Below, in pieces: positions 6,724 through 9,755 of a stretch of 9,755 bases of DNA; within the stretch, counting starts at the first letter, position 1; each line of letters opens with the position of its first letter. Origin of the DNA: Gammaproteobacteria bacterium. GTDB lineage: Bacteria > Pseudomonadota > Gammaproteobacteria > Arenicellales > Arenicellaceae. The DNA lies in assembly GCA_003485905.1 (NCBI GenBank), contig DNHK01000180.1, forward strand, positions 1 through 9,755. Direction: 5' to 3'. The translations under genes were made by a program, and so were the position numbers. The notes below the pieces were generated by a model. The model had not been told where the DNA came from. It saw nothing but the letters and a program-made list of their open reading frames with translations, and made no database searches.

Positions 6724-8118
6724 TTGGATTATTTCCCCGCATTTATGAATCTCAAATCACGCGAATGCGTGATCGTCGGCGGCGGCCAAGTAGCATTGAG
6801 GAAAGCCAGACTTTTAGCTTCTGCAAATGCCCAACTCGTGGTGATTGCCCCCGATATATGTAAAGAGCTTAAGAATCTAAAGCAAGTACATACAACCCAT
6901 CAGCGCGAATTCAGAGACGCTGATATTGACAACGCAACTCTGCTCATCGTTGCTACAAATGACACAAAGCTTAATGAGTATATTTCCAGACTGGCCCATC
7001 TCAATAACTTACCCGTAAATGTTGTCGACAACCCTTCTCTGTGTAGCTTTATAACACCATCAATTGTCGATCGATCACCGATTGTGGTAGCTATCTCTAG
7101 CGGGGGATCCGCTCCGGTATTAGCGCGCAGCTTACGGGCCCGGCTTGAATCTTACATCCCACCTGAATACGGCCAGCTAGCTGCCAGCATGGGTGAACTT
7201 CGAGCCCAAGTTAAAAGTAAACTTCCTAATGAGCGGGCTAGGAGAATTTTTTGGGAGAAAATTGTAAACGGCCCCATCGCCAAACAGTTTCTACGTGGTA
7301 ACCAAAGTAATGCCATTGAACAACTACATCAGGCGGTTGACTCCACCGATAACGCTGCGAATGTAAAGACTCCTGGGAGTGTAGCTTTAGTCGGGGCCGG
7401 TCCAGGCAACCCCGATTTACTAACCTTTCGCGCATTAAGACTTATGCAATCGGCCGATGTAATTTTGCATGATCGGCTGGTGTCACCAGAAATTGTCGAT
7501 CTTTGTCGTCGCGATGCAGAACGCATATATGTAGGAAAACAGCGAGATAATCACGCGTTGCCACAACCAAAGATCAACCAACTTTTAATCGAGCTAGCCC
7601 AACAAGGGAACTCTGTTGTAAGACTTAAAGGTGGTGATCCCTTTATCTTTGGCCGCGGTGGAGAAGAAATCGAAGGCTTAGCCGAAGCTGGAATACCCTT
7701 TGAAGTCGTACCGGGAATAACTGCCGCAAGTGGCTGCGCAAGCTATAGCGGCATTCCGCTGACCCATCGCAATTACGCGCAATCCTGTGTATTTGTAACC
7801 GGGCATTTAAAAAACGGGACCGTAAATCTTGATTGGCAGAAACTGGCAAACCCCGATCAAACCATCGTTGTCTATATGGGCCTAGAAGGTCTACCAAATA
7901 TTTGTCGCGAACTTATTAATCACGGATTAGCCGACACCACACCTGCTGCCCTGATTGAACAGGGTACGACACCCCAACAGCAGGTCATCACCGGAGATTT
8001 GAACAATCTCGCAGAGTTGGTGTCAGAAAAATCGGTAACCGCACCTACGTTAATGATAATAGGTGGAGTAGTTAATCTATACGAGAAACTCAGTTGGTTT
8101 TCCGTCGCGAACAAATGA
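6724..8118 (+). CDS. cysG: Siroheme synthase CysG (trifunctional)
   Basis: CysG converts uroporphyrinogen III to siroheme, the cofactor of assimilatory sulfite and nitrite reductases, by double methylation, NAD-dependent oxidation and iron insertion. At 464 residues it is the full fused form (E. coli 457). Residues 1-113 are the Rossmann dehydrogenase/ferrochelatase part, with VIVGGGQVALRKARLL (16-31). Aspartate 102 in NVVDNPS corresponds to catalytic aspartate 104 of E. coli. Serine 126 in AISSGGSAPVLAR matches the serine reported phosphorylated in Salmonella. After the dimerisation region, the methyltransferase starts at about 218 with VALVGAGPGNPDLLT. Its active-site aspartate is 250 (HDRLVS). 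RLKGGDPFIFGRGGEE (300-315) and VVPGITAASGC (328-338) follow, with YMGL around methionine 385. The start is TTG, chosen because MDYFPAFMNL aligns with the family N terminus; an ATG seven codons later would remove it. Confidence 0.97.
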   Translation: MDYFPAFMNLKSRECVIVGGGQVALRKARLLASANAQLVVIAPDICKELKNLKQVHTTHQREFRDADIDNATLLIVATNDTKLNEYISRLAHLNNLPVNVVDNPSLCSFITPSIVDRSPIVVAISSGGSAPVLARSLRARLESYIPPEYGQLAASMGELRAQVKSKLPNERARRIFWEKIVNGPIAKQFLRGNQSNAIEQLHQAVDSTDNAANVKTPGSVALVGAGPGNPDLLTFRALRLMQSADVILHDRLVSPEIVDLCRRDAERIYVGKQRDNHALPQPKINQLLIELAQQGNSVVRLKGGDPFIFGRGGEEIEGLAEAGIPFEVVPGITAASGCASYSGIPLTHRNYAQSCVFVTGHLKNGTVNLDWQKLANPDQTIVVYMGLEGLPNICRELINHGLADTTPAALIEQGTTPQQQVITGDLNNLAELVSEKSVTAPTLMIIGGVVNLYEKLSWFSVANK

Positions 8119-8135
8119 CAAGAACAGGAAGTGCT

Positions 8136-8158
8136 AAGATGATTTGACCAATCATCTT
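8136..8158. terminator. Perfect hairpin between convergent cysG and the small secreted gene
   Basis: AAGATGATT at 8136-8144 and AATCATCTT at 8150-8158 pair exactly around TGACC. The hairpin begins 17 bases after the cysG stop, and its right arm contains the stop codon of the facing gene (8152-8154). Its position suits a bidirectional terminator. The stem is A/T-rich (three G-C pairs) and no T-tract follows on either side, so its strength as an intrinsic terminator is doubtful. Confidence 0.5.
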
Positions 8159-8499
8159 CGATTTCCAGAAAACGGATTACCTCCCATCAAATTCTCAATT
8201 TCACCGCTTATATCGTCGCCATTAACCACACCGGTATAGGTCATGTCCATATGGCCCATAGGCGTTTCTGCGGTCACCGTAAAGTCAAAACTCTCATCGC
8301 TGATGGTAGCTTCACTAAACTCTATTTTCCCCATCATTCCATCAAGACTGCCAGTACCATCTTTATTAATAATTAGCACAGACTTCATGACTCCCATTGG
8401 CGACTCTGACGAAATATCATAGGTGCCAGGCACATCAGCATTCGTAGAAAATGACATGAATACTAAAAGGACAACCGCTACACTTTTTATTAAATTCAT
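8152..8499 (-). CDS. Small secreted protein of unknown function with an internal PMG repeat
   Basis: From the ATG at 8499 this encodes 115 residues. A GAGA site sits about seven bases ahead of that ATG, and the signal peptide then starts correctly at MNLIKSVAVVLLVF. The frame stays open to 8580, with another ATG at 8511. Cleavage is likely after STNA (residue 21), leaving about 94 periplasmic or secreted residues with no cysteine. The mature part is alternating and beta-rich and looks duplicated. SESPMGVMKSVL (31-42) is echoed by AETPMGHMDMTY (78-89), and each is followed by a glycine-rich turn. It ends NPFSGNRR. I recognise the style of small beta domains (GTYDI... TPMG ... FSGxR) that occur alone or attached to secreted amidohydrolases, but I know no function. 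It is convergent with cysG and divergent from the phosphoesterase. Confidence 0.72.
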   Translation of the reverse strand: MNLIKSVAVVLLVFMSFSTNADVPGTYDISSESPMGVMKSVLIINKDGTGSLDGMMGKIEFSEATISDESFDFTVTAETPMGHMDMTYTGVVNGDDISGEIENLMGGNPFSGNRR

Positions 8500-8591
8500 T
8501 TGTTGTCTCATATACAAATTTCGAGGTGATATATGCAAACTACAGAGCGCATACAAGGTTCGATAATTCAATTCAGCCACACTAATATTCC

Positions 8592-8620
8592 TTGGATCCT
8601 AAATATGGCGCTAATTTAAT
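8592..8620 (+). promoter_or_regulatory. Weak candidate promoter for the phosphoesterase
   Basis: TTGGAT at 8592-8597 and TTTAAT at 8615-8620 are 17 bases apart. The -10 matches five of six consensus positions, the -35 only three. The leader would be about 78 bases. The same spacer (8581-8704) also holds CTAATTAG (8651-8658), a short palindrome flanked by CCTGA and TCAGG. Confidence 0.22.
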
Positions 8621-8704
8621 ATGGGATACATCCGATAAAGCCTGATATTGCTAATTAGTCAGGTTCGCAGGCTCGTCATCACTAACTGATAATATCTTCC
8701 ATCT

Positions 8705-9755
8705 ATGAAGCGTAGACACTTTATTCAACTATCAAGCCTTGCCGTTGTCGCGGGTGGCGCAGCCTATACACTTGATCGTGGAATTCGGTACCCGAGTCTC
8801 GGTCTGGAACTACCAGTATTACCTAAAAGCTTTCTTGATCGCGACACGCTCATAGACCATAAAGATGCAATTCGAGTTCAAACCCAAACAGATCAATCTC
8901 GATTTCGAGCCAATGTGCCAGAGCCCAAGTTTGAACTGCATGTAAAAACAGCACGTACAATTCAGTTACTCATAGAAAATCTATCCCCCAAAGCTCAGCT
9001 ACAGGTCACCGGTGCCAAATCATCAACCGAAACAGCGTCGGGGCTTCAACGATTAGTGAAGCTAGACTTGGGGAGCGAATCACGGGTTCTCTTGCAATGG
9101 ACTATTCCTTCCGCGGAGAATTATCGCTTTGCTGCTATAGGAGACACAGGTGGTGGGCCAGAATTAGGTTGGTGCATTAAACGAGCGGCTGCGCTGGGTG
9201 CAGACTTCATTCTCCATTTAGGTGATTTGAATTACCGTCTAGAGGACTACGACCTGGCCCGAGCAAACTTACTTGATTCCCCTATACCAATCTACGTTTC
9301 AATTGGAAATCATGACTATCGAGATGGCGGTATTTACTATCACGATCGGTTTCGCGCACTAATTGGACCCTTAAATAATGAATTTACCTTGGGTGGTATT
9401 CGATTTCTTAATATAGATACAGCTAATGACTTCTTTCCGGCGTCTAGCGGGCATCGAGGCAATTTTATTCAGCAACTTAAAATCAAAGATAATGTCCGGG
9501 ACACGGTTGCTTTTACTCATAGACCCATGGCTGACCCTAGACCAGGTGACGAACATGATATTGGGGGTGCGGGGCAAATTCCTTGGCTAGCGTCTCACCT
9601 AAATAGACTTAACTGCAAAACTCTACTTGCCGGGCATATCCACAGCAAGCTGGAGATCGAACACGAAGGAATTTACAATTATATTGCTGGGCAGGGCCTT
9701 GCGATTGAAGACGTTATCGCGGAGAAATCGGTCGCTGAAATTCTTCTCGGAGACG
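8705..9755 (+). CDS. Tat-exported calcineurin-like metallophosphoesterase, 3' end cut by window
   Basis: The frame opens at the ATG at 8705 and has no stop before the window ends, giving at least 350 residues. MKRRHFIQLSSLAVVAGGAA is a twin-arginine signal (RRHFIQ, then a mild hydrophobic stretch), so the protein is probably exported folded with its metals. Residues 60-135 look like an N-terminal beta-sandwich. The phosphoesterase domain starts at about 141. Its metal-binding motifs appear in order: GDTG (146-149), GDLN (173-176), GNHD (201-204), THRP (271-274) and GHIH (310-313). All five blocks of the calcineurin-like family are intact, so a two-metal phosphatase is expected; the substrate cannot be told. 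No clear ribosome site precedes the ATG. The gene is divergent from the small secreted protein and starts 205 bases from its start. Few residues of the core domain can be missing. Confidence 0.9.
   Translation, partial: MKRRHFIQLSSLAVVAGGAAYTLDRGIRYPSLGLELPVLPKSFLDRDTLIDHKDAIRVQTQTDQSRFRANVPEPKFELHVKTARTIQLLIENLSPKAQLQVTGAKSSTETASGLQRLVKLDLGSESRVLLQWTIPSAENYRFAAIGDTGGGPELGWCIKRAAALGADFILHLGDLNYRLEDYDLARANLLDSPIPIYVSIGNHDYRDGGIYYHDRFRALIGPLNNEFTLGGIRFLNIDTANDFFPASSGHRGNFIQQLKIKDNVRDTVAFTHRPMADPRPGDEHDIGGAGQIPWLASHLNRLNCKTLLAGHIHSKLEIEHEGIYNYIAGQGLAIEDVIAEKSVAEILLGD

Noticed and set aside
1..9755. Mobile element, CRISPR array, tRNA/rRNA, defence or phage system
   Set aside because: No transposase, integrase, regular repeats or RNA-gene sequence was seen; all genes fit ordinary chromosomal families.

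Overview
The window looks like an ordinary chromosomal stretch of a gammaproteobacterium. The clearest clue is the block bamC-dapA on the minus strand facing away from gcvR-bcp on the plus strand. This is the arrangement around dapA in Escherichia coli and its relatives (nlpB/bamC, dapA, gcvR, bcp). A full-length trifunctional CysG and a PilU-type ATPase fit the same class. I cannot place it to genus. By eye (not counted), the left part (about 1-4300) is more A/T-rich than the pilU/trpD2-like/cysG part (about 4300-8100).

Layout from left to right. (1) 1-803, minus: a phosphate-selective-porin-type (OprO/OprP) outer-membrane protein whose reading frame is broken by at least one single-base shift; it runs off the left edge. 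(2) 986-2044 bamC and 2052-2939 dapA, minus, a tight two-gene operon (lipoprotein of the BAM complex; first committed step of lysine/diaminopimelate synthesis). (3) A 160-base divergent spacer with a 9-base direct repeat and a candidate promoter. (4) 3100-3627 gcvR and 3833-4303 bcp, plus (glycine-cleavage repressor; peroxiredoxin). (5) 4309-5418 pilU-like ATPase and 5470-6558 a TrpD2/YbiB-type glycosyltransferase-family gene, minus, ending only 5 bases from bcp. (6) A 165-base divergent spacer holding a perfect 10-base-arm inverted repeat, then 6724-8118 cysG (siroheme synthase), plus. (7) 8152-8499, minus: a small secreted protein with an internal PMG repeat, convergent with cysG across a hairpin. 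(8) 8705 to the right edge, plus: a Tat-exported calcineurin-like phosphoesterase, cut by the window end.

The genes are mostly housekeeping and do not form one pathway. DapA feeds peptidoglycan and lysine, BamC serves outer-membrane assembly (porins are its clients), and GcvR senses glycine. Bcp detoxifies peroxides and CysG makes siroheme for sulfite/nitrite reductases. I see no mobile element, CRISPR array, RNA gene, phage gene or defence module, and nothing that is convincingly a new biological system. The best leads are regulatory (the palindrome between the trpD2-like gene and cysG) and small deviations inside known families: the broken porin, a Bcp lacking the usual resolving cysteine, and the duplicated small secreted protein.
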